Source of the DNA: Patiria pectinifera
Taxonomy: Eukaryota; Echinodermata; Asteroidea; Valvatida; Asterinidae
Reading direction: 5' to 3'
Assembly (NCBI GenBank): GCA_029964075.1
Contig: CM057142.1
Coordinates: 29,080,392 to 29,144,391 of the forward strand
DNA length: 64,000 bases
Both the position numbers and the translations under genes were made by a program. Positions 32,011-44,455 of the stretch are shown here, one piece after another. Each line of letters opens with the position of its first letter. Position 1 is the stretch's first letter. The notes below the pieces were generated by a model. It worked only from the letters and a program-made list of their open reading frames with translations. It did not search any database and was not told the origin of the DNA.

Positions 32011-32252
32011 TGATCAAACTATGTCAGATATCTGCCTCCAGGGGTTTGAGACATGGCATTTTATGCTCCAAATAAATTCCTAGAAAGGAAAATCGTAGGA
32101 ATTTGTTTAATCCCATAATCCACTGCACACGCCCACATTGTTCTGTTCCCTATACTTGACATGGTTGGAGTGGTGTTCATGTAAACTGAAAATATTCTTC
32201 TATCCAAAGTTTATATGGTGGAATTTGCATTGGGGTGATGTAAATTCAATAT

Positions 32253-32349
32253 TTTGTTTTGCCCTTCACCTGATTTAATGTATTTTATAAACTGAGACAA
32301 CACTGGGCATACACTGTTTAAAAAATATGTCGGTGAAGGACAAAACCTA
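32253..32349. mobile_element. Possible small MITE
   Basis: TTGTTTTGCCCTTCACC at the left and CGGTGAAGGACAAAACC at the right are imperfect inverted repeats. A similar ATCGGTGAAGGGCAAAACCC occurs at about 5202-5221, next to a TTCAAT as here. Confidence 0.5.
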
Positions 32350-33032
32350 CCATTTAATGTATCCTAAGTTTGTGAAACTGGTTTCTGATGTTTTCAATAT
32401 TGGGCATTGGGTGGAATTTGATGGATGAAAAGGCAGGTGTTTAGTTTGGAAATTTCACGGAAGTAGGCAGTAAGAAAGACAACTGTACAGGTCCGGTGTT
32501 AGTTACATGAAATACCATACTACAGAAATTCCTGCATTTTTTGGGGGGGGGGGGAGCCAAGTTGAGCCAACTTGTCCATGGTAAAAATGATGAATATAGT
32601 TTATGAATAAATGAATTGATTACAATTTTTAAGGGTTTTTCTGCAGAATGGATTCTTGTGGTTGTCCGCATTCCTCTAGTTTGAACACAATTCAAAAGTA
32701 GCATGGACAGAACTTATTTGTCAAGTTTTACAAAGCACAATCATTATACTCTAAGTCTAACCTCCCGATACAAGCCACTGATACAAACAAAACTGTTTAA
32801 AACAGGGGGATGAGTTTCATTTTTTTATACAACACCTGAATAAATCCCCGTCATCTGATTGGTGAATTGTAGATCACGTGACATATTATTATTCGGTATA
32901 ATGCACGGTGCGACCATGCGTTATACCCATGCGTTATACCGTTTCACTTTGCACTTGTTCCATGACGCGGTATTTGCGTGCAAAATGCATGCTGGTGTGC
33001 GCGTTCAGCGTAGCGCGTATTTAGGGGGGGGG
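32350..33032. other. No gene recognised
   Basis: Contains a short direct duplication CATGCGTTATACC at about 32916-32941, with an inverted relative GGTATAATGCACGG just before. A poly-G run lies at 32542-32552 and another near 33025. Confidence 0.4.
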
Positions 33033-33100
33033 ATTAATTTTTTGTCAAATGTCACACTTCTGTTGAATGCCACTTTCGCACATGACTTGATAGCTTCCAT
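33033..33100 (-). repeat. Dispersed repeat with a conserved reading frame, copy 2
   Basis: Reverse-strand partner of 20621-20688. The open frame MEAIKSCAKVAFNRS to TFDKKL extends upstream to 33193 as well. Function unknown. Confidence 0.45.
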
Positions 33101-35477
33101 GAGGAAAATTAGCTCAGATTTCTTCTTAAAATCGGTTAAAAACAATTGCCATTTTGCTGCCTGTTCTTTACATTTTAACAAGCTCTTCATCAATTTTCGT
33201 CAAGCGCAGGGGCACGCAAATCCCGATCGGCCGATAGTTTAGGCTGGCGCATGATTAACTTGAAAAGTGCAATTTGAAATTGAATGTTCAAGTCCAAGTC
33301 CACAAAAGTCGAAGACTATTTGAAAATGCACAGCACAGCCCTAAGAATCGTCACCTAGTAATTCCTTTGACTTTCCATCCTCTGGAGGACTGTCACTGAT
33401 CACCTTCTTATCCTATTAATGCTATCCCTGACATCCTCACATCACTTCACACCTCTATTCTCCCCTCATCATCCACACCAGTAAACGATCTCCTCATCCC
33501 CAAAGAATGCCCCCAATTAGGCAATTTTCTCGCCTCTTGTCAACTCGCCCTGTGTGGCCCTGGAGCCAGCATGACCAGGGTCCTGGGTTTTGTATATATT
33601 GGGATAATAATGCAGTTTTTTTTCTTCCAAATACATAGGTTTTGTTTTTGTCTTGGCTCAGAAAAGATTTGCAAAGTCAATGGGTTGTGCACTGGTTTGT
33701 TGTTTTCATAATTTTGTGTTATCCACTATGTTCTGTGCACTTTTGTACTGTGTACAATCAGTGTATCATGTTGTTACAATCATGTTGTGGTAACATTTTT
33801 TTCCTGCATTACCGGGTAATGCTTTGCCAAATTTAGTCAGAATCTGCACACAAAGACATAAAGGACATCGATAAGTGAGGAAATTATCTCACCATTGATT
33901 TCAAACTCATGAGTGTATTCTAATTAGGATAGGCCTATGTATCGATGATTTTTTTGTGGTTTTTGCCTACAAATACGAGACTACCTGAACTTCAGGAATT
34001 GTCCTAGAGATAAGATTGTTCTTCATACATACGTATTCTTCAATGTGTATCTGCTGTCATAAACTCAAAGAAGAGTTCCAGAGGAATTGTCCGAAGCCAC
34101 ATGTACCAAGCTGTCATGTTTTGTTTTCTTGCTATCAAAAAAAGACCTGGCCCTTTTTAAATTTAACTCCATCTTTGCCGTAGACTTACCTCAAACCATG
34201 GAGCTAGGAACACACACCTAGCCCAAATTCTTGTGATTACTACACATCTGGTGTTTTTTAAACAGATTGTCAACAGGTTATTCCGATTTTTATTACATTA
34301 ATAGAGATGCTTATACAATGACTAACCCACACCTTAAAAAAGTCAGGTACATCATTGCGTGGACCACACATGTTTAATTGCTACACCTACTATGATAGTG
34401 TGCAGTAGTGTACTGACAGACACATTAATGGGTTGGGGGTCCATGCCAGCTTTCAAAACAAATTGTTTATCTCGCCAGCAGAGATTGGGTTTTTCGTTTT
34501 TCTTTTTTGGCCCTTTTTGCCTTACTCTTAACTGTTGTAAACATGATAACACCAAAGAAAAACAATAACAAAATGACTCACACAACCACATATGTGATAC
34601 TGTAAACAATGCTTGCCCTCGGGCCCCCTCCCCCCCCCCCTCCCCCAAAAAAGGAGAAAAGAAAGAAAAAAAGTTAATTTCCACCGCAAAAGTAGGGTTA
34701 TACCGGTATCTACAGACGCAGTGGCACAGGGATTTTATAGACTTTGCAAATTTTTAACTTTCAGTGGAAAAGAAACATGCATCACAGTGTGGCGGAAGCG
34801 ATCGATTACGAGCCTAAAAGGTGTTTATCTAAATATGTCAAATGTGTTTATTTACTGGAAAATGTTTTTGCGTACTAATTGGCTTTTACTTCTAAGTTTG
34901 ACAGGCCTCGTGTGAATTCGTACAATTTATCATTTGCTGTTTATTTCAAACGTTATACTCTTTAACCTTTTCTCGCATGCAATTGCAAATCCTTTGTAAT
35001 TTCATGTTGTTTGGGTCGAATAAATAATAATGAAAATAATAATAATAAAACCAAATACATGTACAACATAGGAATTCAACTCATCTCTAGTTTTGCAAGA
35101 AATTGGTAGCACTACGTTGTGTTACTCTTTCTTTTTTGTCATTAGTTCTACTTATTTTCCCAATCTGCCCTGTCACTTTTTCAAGTTAGTTTCTTAATTG
35201 TGTCTATTTGCTAGCTTCACTGTTGACCTCTGAAGTTCAGTAGTAGCATGTGGAATAAGGTTAGGATATGTAAATTGTTTGCCTCAAAATTTAAAGGATA
35301 ACATTTTTATTTGAATGAATTTGCGTCAAATTTAAAAATTGTATATATTATGGCTTCTGGCAAAGATTGCACAATCATAGAAGATGGACTAAGAAGATGG
35401 TCATAAAAGATGAGCAAGTAAAAATTCTGGCCCGGATGGGAGTTTTTTTAATGGATCTTATCCCATAAAATGCTTGT
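33101..35477. other. No gene recognised
   Basis: Contains GCACAGCACAGCCCTAAG at about 33330-33347, a possible hAT-like end, and a C-rich run at 34622-34646. No exon recognised. Confidence 0.35.
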
Positions 35478-35716
35478 GGGCAATTCCACGGTTACTAACG
35501 TTACATTTTCGTAACGTGAGTAACCGATGTTGTGCGTCTTGTTTAGCATACATAACACATTTTTCTGGATGTCATCTTTAGTGCTTAGGTAGGTCTAGGT
35601 CTACTCTATCTACCATGGGGATAACAGTTATTAAACCTTTTCAGTAAGATTCATTACAGCCTAAGGAAACTCAAAAGTACATCAAAAATGTAAAGTGAGT
35701 AACCGTGGAATTGCCC
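35478..35716. mobile_element. MITE with 19-bp perfect TIRs
   Basis: Left end GGGCAATTCCACGGTTACT and right end AGTAACCGTGGAATTGCCC are exact reverse complements. Just inside the left end, GTTACTAACGTTAC and GTAACGTGAGTAAC form a second inverted pair. TTGT lies directly outside both ends, a possible 4-bp target duplication. Total 239 bp, no coding capacity. Confidence 0.85.
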
Positions 35717-37740
35717 TTGTATGCTCCTTGGTTATACTTCAAGTGACTTGAACTTGCCTGCAGACACAAAGTACCAGCGCTGTCTTTTGATCTTTATGAT
35801 TGTCAAACAAAACACACCCCTGGGACTTATGATGCAAGAAGGTTGTCTAGGCTTACTAGGCATGACAAGCAACACATCTGGAAACCCTCATGTGCTGGCC
35901 AATGTGCTCGAATGAATAGGCAGGGGTAAACGAGCAAGGGGTGGAAGTCTTGAAAACATCAAGAAATATGCCCAGCATGGGAATAACGAGGCCGATGGAT
36001 GAACTTGAAGGATTTATACCCCTGGGAGTCTGCCAGCAAATAAAAATAGTTCTGTAGAGGAGTAAAAAAAAAAGGATGAGAATGGATCGTCCGAAGTTCA
36101 AGACATTGTGAATCTGGTGGTCTGTTTGTTTGATGGTTCCCAGACTATTTTGTTGTTGTATGGTTGTGGTTTCTGTACTTGAGATTGCCGTTATGACTCA
36201 TTGTTAAGTGCATGGGTTGGAAAGATATAATGCAGGATTCCTTTAAATCAGGATTCTTTCAATTCAACAGCGTTTCTTCTCTCAGAAAGATTTATGGTTG
36301 TTTTCCTGAATTTTGCGGAAGGAATTTTGTGAAATGGTGTGATTCTCATTCGTAGAGGATGTCTCATTCATTTTGAATTTTGCACATGTGAGAACAAAAT
36401 CTAAACATTTCTTTGAATTTGGTAAGTTTCTGTGGTCATTATAAAGAAACTTATCAAGTGTATAAGGAAAAAATGGACAAATAATGGATTGAAGTTTGAG
36501 ATTTTTGACTTACGAATCATTGTGAGTATGTAGTTCAATTCCTGTAACGATTTTTTTTTTACGATTTATAACGATTTATAAACCTTATAAGAAAGAAATT
36601 TCAGTTAGTTTTTGTTAGGCCTAATAGGCCTACCGGTATTTGTAATAAAATATTTACTTAATGTCAATAACCACCTACTCCCTCTCAGTTTTTCTTCACA
36701 AGATTTTTTTTGGTTTGGAAGGATATGAAACAAAGCCAAAACTATATCAACAATATCAGTGATAATTATCAGTGAATATTTCATCAGTAGTGTATATTGT
36801 TATTAAATTTGACCTTGTAGAAACCTAGTTCATATTGTTTTATTCATACATGACGTACATGTTCATACCAGTAAGTATAATAAGTACACTATGCATAAAA
36901 CGTGGATGATTTCAAGTTCTTCGCAATGAACTTTTCAACTTAACAGACGGACAATTCAATGACCTGTGAACTTGTGGCTTAACTCAAAGCATGGATCTTC
37001 TACCAAAAAAAAAATCCTGTTCTTTACTAAATTACTCCATGGATTCGGCATTCGAGGTGTTGGTGGCATGTGCTGAAGCAAATTTAGGGCCAATTGTTGA
37101 ACGACAAATTGGCCATTTAGGCTTGACCTCGGATTGTCGTTGACCCAGTTCTACCGAGAATATAATTTCATATTTCACCTTCAGAAACCACATAATTACC
37201 AGAACGCCTGACCTACCTGATGCCAAGGGCCAATTACCAGCAGAAAATAATGCTTATAGTCAATGTTTGTGCTCAGCAAAAATTGGCTGAGTACCTGTCC
37301 ACACCAGAATGCACAACGTGAGATTTTGGCTGGTAACCTGCATTTTTTTGCTTAGCACATCTGTTCTGAGCTAAGCAGAATTCTGTCCTGAAATTGACCC
37401 CGGTTCTAAAAGCTGGTACTTTGAGCGTGCATTACTGATTTCCTAGAATTGTTTAGATCCATGTTTGAACCATATGGCGTGTGTTGGAGACCCTTTGAAT
37501 GTCAATTATCTCTTTTTACATTTTCCTCATGAGTGGCAGATAATAATATTCAGGGATGTAATATTCAGTGGCTCTTTTCAAATTGCACATAATATATTGG
37601 TACCATCCATGTATGTGTGCACACGTTGTCTTGTTCCGTAGTTGTGGGGACGTACGCTTGTACAAGGTATTTGTGGGGACCAAAAATGGTAGGGACAGCA
37701 GACAGTCCAAAGAACGTGGTTTTGGCCTACCCATTTATAC
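35717..37740. other. No gene recognised
   Basis: No recognisable exon. A small repeat ACGATTTATAACGATTTATA lies near 36561. Confidence 0.35.
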
Positions 37741-37975
37741 GTGTAAAAGTGTATAAATGTTAAAACCAATCCAGGCACGCTGTCAAGTCTGCCAATTTGG
37801 AGCAGCTTCAGCGTCTGACAAAGGAGGAGTGGAAGGCGCTGACAATGAAAATAGTCGAGACGGCAGAAGCGAAACTGACATAATTTTCATGACACCAATG
37901 CGAAAACTGCTTCACACACATACACACACGTGTGTAAATGTATAGACCGATCCGGGCATGCTGTCAAGTTTATCT
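37741..37975 (+). repeat. Local direct duplication flanking palindromic family D
   Basis: GTGTATAAATGTTAAAACCA to GGCACGCTGTCAAGT (about 37749-37788) recurs as GTGTAAATGTATAGACCGAT to GGGCATGCTGTCAAGT (about 37931-37969). Short (CA)n runs lie between. The second copy forms the flank of the palindrome at 37978-38056. Confidence 0.65.
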
Positions 37976-37977
37976 TG

Positions 37978-38056
37978 AAGGCCCCCTTCAATGGTGAAAG
38001 CAGTGTGCTAGCTATTGTTCAGCGTACACAATGGTTTCTCCATTGAAGGGGGCCTT
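37978..38056 (-). mobile_element. GGCCCCCTTCAATGG palindromic family (D), copy 2
   Basis: AAGGCCCCCTTCAATGG at the left and CCATTGAAGGGGGCCTT at the right are perfect 17-bp inverted repeats around a 45-bp core. The right flank GTGATCACGTGCCC and left flank GATCCGGGCATGCTGTCAA are reverse-complement relatives of those around 26391-26500, so the copies lie in opposite orientation. Confidence 0.85.
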
Positions 38057-38783
38057 GTGAATGTGCACATCTACAGTGATCACGTGCCCGCAATCATCTA
38101 CACCCCAACTTTCCTGAAAGATGTCAGAGTTCACTTACACCCTGAATATTCAACTCCTTGTGCAAAATTCTGAGAGTTCATAAAAAAAGTGTTTTGAGAA
38201 CTCAACTCTGCAAAAAGCATTTTAAACTTTTTCGGAGACTCAAAAATAGATTAAAACACAAATACAAATTTTAGTGTGAACTCTCTTTAAATACTGACTC
38301 TCATGGGCCTAGATTTGGACTTCACAATGTATTTTCCCTGTGAAAATGTGGGGAAAAGAGGAACAAACTGAGTTCTTGCAAGGTTTTTGAAAAGACTCAA
38401 CAACAGCTCTGACCCCTCCCCTTCCACCACCTTCCAAATTTGGGTACATCATTGTATGAGACTCATGCCTATGCTTATACCATTACCATGGAGGAATGCT
38501 AAAACCAATGTCCGCCTGCGTTTTAGTGCTGACATCTGGAAACTGTGCAGGAATATCTGGGGGTATCAAATTCACATTCCTAAAACAAATTATTCCATGT
38601 GGACAGCAGGAAATAGTGTTTCATCAGCTTCAGCCATAAAAAAAATTGCCAACTGCATGTACTATTACATCTTGATGTTGTACATGTACATGTGTGTTTA
38701 GTACACAGAGATGCACCATATGGTGTTTGTTTCTGAATTGTAATCATGGAGAATTGAAGATAAACACACCAGGGGAAGGGGTC
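38057..38783. other. No gene recognised
   Basis: Short frames only. Confidence 0.35.
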
Positions 38784-38806
38784 GCTGACCTCAAGCTGAG
38801 GTCAGC
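38784..38806. promoter_or_regulatory. Perfect hairpin holding everted AGGTCA half-sites
   Basis: GCTGACCTCA, loop AGC, TGAGGTCAGC: a 10-bp perfect stem. It contains TGACCT and AGGTCA separated by 7 bases, an everted arrangement of the nuclear-receptor half-site. A regulatory role is only a possibility; the palindrome is certain. Confidence 0.35.
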
Positions 38807-41435
38807 TGATATATGCTACCATTGAGGATGATACGATGCATATGTCTGGCTCTGGTAATATCCAGACAGCTGTTTTGGTTTGGGATATTTTCCAGCATTT
38901 GTTTCCCAGAAATGTACTTATGTACTTATTTAAATATTTCTCTTACTGTTTTATTTACAACACATAGCCTCATCATGAGAAGGAATCAATTTTGACATGG
39001 GAAATGTTCAGGTGCAAATTTCAAATGTACTGTGCCTATACAGCAAACAATTTGAATTGTCATTTACTAAACTAACTTAATTATGAAACCTGTAAAATTT
39101 TAATGCAGTTTCCATATTTTTGATTGTGTTTGGGTTTTTTGGTTAATCAATTTAAGCTGAATTTGACAACTTTAATTAAAACCCTCCTAGTGTTTGAGCA
39201 GTCACAGACAGTCAAACATTTCTTCTACATGTACTTCCTCTGCCATGCATTAGTATACAGACTAGTTTAAAAAAATCAGTCAGATCACATTCATGTAAAC
39301 ACTGTGACTAGTCAAATTCTATCAACAGACAAAGGTAGTCATAGCTGGTATAACAATCACCTCCAGTCAAAGCATGGCTAGGAACTGTTGAAAACTGTCA
39401 GTATAGATTGATTTTGACTGCTGTGATGGTGTACCTGAATTTGCCAGCGACAGAGGAAGGTTTGTTTGATGTGATAATTTGTATCACCTTGCCATTGTAT
39501 AGAACTATGGTATGTGTACAAGTTAAACTAATCCCAAGTTTAACTTCGCTTTGACATGAGGTTATGCATGTGTATTGGTATTACCATTTTTGACAGGATC
39601 CCAGGAAATAACTGAACTTTTATGTGGGGGGGGACATTTGATGACATTTCCTTTTAATTTCTATTGTTAAAGTTTTTAGAAATTCCTTTTGCTTTCAAAT
39701 TTAGCTGTGGTGACTTCCCCCTCACATTTTGTAGGGTTGGCAACATTTTTTTAACATTTGTATAAGCGTACTAAATAAATTTGTGTAAAAATGCTTATTC
39801 ATCGATGAACCACAAGCATTCTTCCCCTATGCCCTTCCACATTACCAGTGTATACGAATTGTATTAACCAAAACTGTCGACTCCATAACTAATTGTAAGG
39901 GAAAAGTAGTCCTAATATGCCTCCACATTTTACCTGGAATAAGAAGGGAAAAAGCCCCTGCTACACCCCTACTGGGCTCACACAAGGTGTTCCCTTAACA
40001 CAAAGAGATACAAATCGCCGCTAGTTATTCTTTTCTCTCCTTTTCCTATCCGGTGCGTGTACATGTACACTGTCACGTAGTTCATGCCAAAAGAAAAGAA
40101 TAAAAATTGGGTTCAGTGACCGTTGAGATTCTGCCGGTCACTCACCATGCCCTCCAGGTTGGCGCAATTAGTGATCGTATTATCTGTAAGACTGTCTGTA
40201 GCATCCTAGACAATTTCCAAGTCCGATATTCCATTAGCAAGTTTTGACAATACAATTCCCTCTTGCTTATTTTCCTTCTTCAAAATGATGAATCGGGTAC
40301 CAGTGCGGGATGAGGGTCCTCATTGTACTTCAACTAAGGTTACCATGTTCACACCAAGAAAACGTGATGAATATTACACCGCGGCCTTCGCGTCAGCGGC
40401 CTTTGTTCCAAAACAAAGCGTAAAAATCATATCAGCTTCCGGGTTTGGAAACCAGGGCTTATGTGTACCAAGGTGAAATCTGTGATTCAATACACCGGAA
40501 TTGGACAAATGAAAGTTATGGTCTTGAAATTAACGAGGAACAGGATCTCCATTAGATCACTGACAAGGACGACAATTTTCATTTGTAGACCGGTGTATTG
40601 TCATCCAGATTAGAAAATAACAGTTGTCCTTCTAATAGTTTGATTTTTTTTCCACAAATAATTCAAGTTCTTATTCAGGACACTATTTAAATCCAAGCTT
40701 CATATAGTTTTCAGGATGTCTGATCTTTAAAAAAAAAAGTATTCATCAGCTCGACTTTTTCCTGAAACAGTAATATTTTAAGCTATTTTTAAGTAAAATG
40801 GCTTTTTGATTTTACATGTACTTCACTTATTTTTAAAAAAAAAAATTTTTTAAATTATATCAATTATGAGTATTGTTTAAAATGTGAATTCGATTGTATG
40901 TGCGATTTTGGGCCCCTGTTAAGTCCATTAATGTCGTTTTTATTTTATGGGAAAAAAAAAAGAAGATTTTTACAATAATTTTAATTTCAGTGAACTAGCC
41001 TACATGTAATGCATGTATTTTAGATTTTGTGTTGAGTATACTGTATCCAAGACAAATTGATTACAAAAAATTAATAATGAGAAAAAGATCATCTGCCCTA
41101 GTCCATTCTCATTTGTTACGGAACACCAACTCTTTACAGAAGACAAGCCAAGTTTATGTACTACAGGGCACCAGTGCAAGGCCAATGGCAGGGCACCATG
41201 CGGTGTCGATGATACCCCGCATGCTGTGCACAGTGGGGTGGGAGATCAGAGATGAAGGCCCTCATCATGGCTGCTCATGGGAAAAGAAACGATGATGATT
41301 TGGGTCCTCCCTTGGTAGAATATTTGTAAGCGATGCAGTACTGATGATACTTCAGTGCTGGACTGGTAGATTCTCTGTGGGTGGAGCCAGAAAGGCAGAA
41401 AGAAGGGGTTAGGTACTGAAGATTATTTCATGTTG
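38807..41435. other. No gene recognised
   Basis: No recognisable exon or repeat boundary. Several A/T homopolymers at 40730-40960. Confidence 0.35.
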
Positions 41436-41560
41436 ATTAGGCTTGGCGATCCAGCACCGGAGTTGATTCCAAAGTTGGAATCAGAGTCATGATTCCATCT
41501 ACATTTATTTGAGGAATCGATTCGTTTTAGTAATTGATTCGGTTCCCGGGGATTTAATTC
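41436..41560. repeat. Possible hAT-like terminus with GATTCC palindromes
   Basis: TTAGGCTTGGCGATCC followed by GATTCCAAAGTTGGAATC (perfect 18-base palindrome, 41464-41481) and several GGAATCGATTCG/TGATTCGGTTCC relatives. No second end was identified. Confidence 0.35.
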
Positions 41561-41862
41561 CAGAGAGCGCCTGATGAGTCTGAAGACCTGCCAAATCAAA
41601 CAGGTTCAAAAATCCCTCGATACTTTTAAAGAAAGTAACTTTAGCGAGCATTAAATAACGTAACTGTGATCAAGACATCTCAAAGAAGTTCACCACGCAC
41701 GGCATTAAGGACCTGGGATTGGGAGGGGGGCACTTCTCGTAATAGCTCAAGAACACTTTGGCCGATAGGTACGAAATTTGGTGAGTTTTCCTAACTTTGA
41801 TCACAAAAATAATAAGTTTTGAAAGTTTTATTAAAGAGTAAATTTTTGAGGTAATAATGTTA

Positions 41863-41984
41863 GTTATCGTGCTCATGGAACATGGACTAATGTAGTGCGT
41901 CTGTGTCCCACAAGTTCGGCCTCGTGGTACATGGGACACAGGCACACTACATTTTCTGTGTTCCGTGAGCGTGAGCTTGATAAC
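41863..41984. mobile_element. Hairpin element (inverted repeat, about 50-bp imperfect arms)
   Basis: GTTATC, GCTCATGGAAC, AATGTAGTGCGTCTGTGTCC on the left pair with TGGGACACAGGCACACTACA, GTTCCGTGAGC, GATAAC on the right, around a short loop near 41925. Pairing is broken by small bulges. Non-coding. Confidence 0.75.
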
Positions 41985-41990
41985 AAATTT

Positions 41991-42203
41991 ATCTTCAAGC
42001 AAACTTGATGCTCATGGTGATGGAACTAGCATGCTTTTCATGAAGCTTTTAGTGGTTTAGCGCATGCAGCTGGAACGTCGCTCGCATCTTGGAAGAGCGC
42101 AATACGCAGGGTGCGATATGGACCGTGCAATACAGTATAACATCACACTGTTGTTGCCATGGATCGACCAATCAGGATCGAGGATACAAGTTTGCTTGAA
42201 GAT
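41991..42203. repeat. 17-bp perfect inverted repeat, adjacent to the hairpin
   Basis: ATCTTCAAGCAAACTTG (41991-42007) and CAAGTTTGCTTGAAGAT (42187-42203) are exact reverse complements with about 180 bp between. May be a second small element or a footprint of one nested event. Confidence 0.75.
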
Positions 42204-44224
42204 AATTAGTAAAATAAATATTAAAATTGTATTGATGATTTATGGGTGCTTTGGTTGCACAAAGTGTGCATGGTATCCCATGATGCAGTGCTCACAGGTC
42301 CCTTCAATGTGTTGTTGATTGCTACCGGTAACTCTTCAAAGATTGTTCTGGGAACCGGACTTATCACGACCTTAATAATGCCTTTGTCTAGTGACCCTTA
42401 TGCAGTCAGTCTTTTCATAATGGATCATGCGGTGATTCGTTTGTTGTCATCACTAATGAATAATCATTGAGGCATGGCCTTGTCTGCTTTATTAAAGGCC
42501 AGCTCTGGTCATCCAGAACTGCGTATAGGATCCAAACCTATTCCAGAGTGTTTGTATTGGGTCAACTGTCAGATTGCATCTTCTTCAAAGATAATGGTCC
42601 GGGCCCATAAAGATTGCCAGATTGTCGAATGTTTTAACATACCTGACATTATAATTCTAGGATTTAGAACCCATGTCGGGGGAAAAAATGACTAGACAAT
42701 TTTTGGGGTCATTTAAAGTTCATTGGAAGTCATGGCGAGCTCTCACAAAGTTGTACCATATATATATGGCTTTTTTGCCCTGTGTTATCAAATATGACGT
42801 TTTTATGTCTTGACATCAAAACCAGCAATGTGTTGACACTGTAGACCCAAACTTGAAGATATCCATAACAGGAATTGATTTTGAGCTACGTGTAGTGCTC
42901 ACAACTTTTATTTGAAGCTATATTATTATTAAGAGATTTCAATGGCAACTGTCCATCTTGTTCACCACAGCCAGGGACACTATGGGGCTTGATCATGCAG
43001 GAGATGTCAAGATGAAGACCAGCAAAAAGTGGTCTCATCACTTTTGAAAGACATGAACTATCAGAACTCATTATTTGACAGACTTAAAACACCCAGCTAT
43101 GACATCCTAGCAGAAATATTGGCTTGTCATTTCTCAGCCATTAGTTTGAGACCATATGTCTGCTTCCATACACAAAGAGTTGAGTTTGCTGGTTGGTTTG
43201 CCATGCATGATGCATGCATGACTTGCAATATATGCTGGTTGAGATCTTCTTGGAATCTAGAGCTAATGTAAACACTTCTCATATCAGATGGAAATGTGTT
43301 AGTTTAACACATTCAACCATATGTCAATGTTTATGGTGTCGATTTAATGAGAGTAGAGGAAGCTCAAGACCAGAACTCCCATTTTATTGCAAAATTCTAC
43401 AATTATATCACTTTCAATACGAAGTTTTTTAACACAAAAGAACTCTATAAGTGTAGGTTTTGTTATCCGTCCCAGGGAACTGTTAGCAAGCCTTCTCACC
43501 TCACAACCCCCTTCCCGAATTTTTTTTTTGGCATGAATGTTTGTGTATTGTAGAAATGCTTCTTCCACATTGAAAATGGAAAAGTAGGCTGAGTTGATGC
43601 TCCAAAAGTAATGGCTGTGATACATGTACATTGTACATCATTCATAGTTGGCACTTGGCAGAAAGCATAAATTTCTATTATACACATTTTTGGGGGGTCT
43701 TTTTGCAGCATTCTGGTTGTGTCTTGTCAAGAGTACAATAGTGCCATTGTCAGTATTTCTGTTGAACCCTTGAAGCTTTTCTATTGAACTCCTTGAGCTT
43801 CGGTCACAAATTGACTGTTGCAATCCATCATCGTAATACAACATTTTCAAAACTAATGTCAGGCATAGAGAGATGCTAACAGTAAGTTTACTGTACTACT
43901 GTCTGGTGATTGTCATACTAGAAATCTTGCATGTGTGTAGTTTACTTTGGCCAAAATCTATCACTCGGATTTAGCCAATTTCCAATCCGTTGTATTTTCC
44001 TTTGTAGTTGCACGCATTGATGCTTTTGCATGTGAAAATGAAGTGCTAGTGCAGTGCAGTGCTATTCACCCATTGATCCATTAGTATTCACCCATACTGG
44101 ACAATGTATCGCCCTGCAATGCACGTGCGCGTGCCCATCCTTTTTGCATTGTTTGCGTCATATTGAGCACGCGCGCTTTAGCTTAAACATGACGTAAACA
44201 ATTGAAAAGAACGGCAGTGCGTGC
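42204..44224. other. No gene recognised
   Basis: Short frames only. No conserved exon recognised. Confidence 0.35.
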
Positions 44225-44455
44225 GGGTGTTATGTTCTAAGCTATATACTGCCACGTTTGCCTCAGAAAATACTGCTTTTTGCAGCTTTTTCGAGAACCG
44301 CTGGTCCAAACAACTTCAAACTTTGCACTGCACATTCTGTTGTCCCGAAAAATATACCCGCCGATTTTCAACTTCATACGGTGTCCGGTTCTGGAGATAA
44401 TCGACGGACAGACAGACAGACAGAGATTCCTGGAATTATAGTAAGATGAGGCCAT
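44225..44455 (-). repeat. Microsatellite-headed dispersed repeat, (GACA)n
   Basis: The minus strand reads a TCTGTCTGTCTGTCTGTCCG head followed by CTCCAGAACCGGACACCGTA, TGAAGTTGAAAATCGGCGGG and GGACCAGCGGTTCTCGAAAA. This GTCT-headed layout resembles a class of repeats common in marine invertebrate genomes, from general memory. No second copy lies in the window. Confidence 0.5.

Noticed and set aside
41572-41610. Hammerhead-ribozyme-like CTGATGAG followed by a GTCT-GA-AGAC stem
   Set aside because: The conserved GAAA after stem II is absent (CTGCC follows), and no flanking stem III with a cleavage triplet was found.
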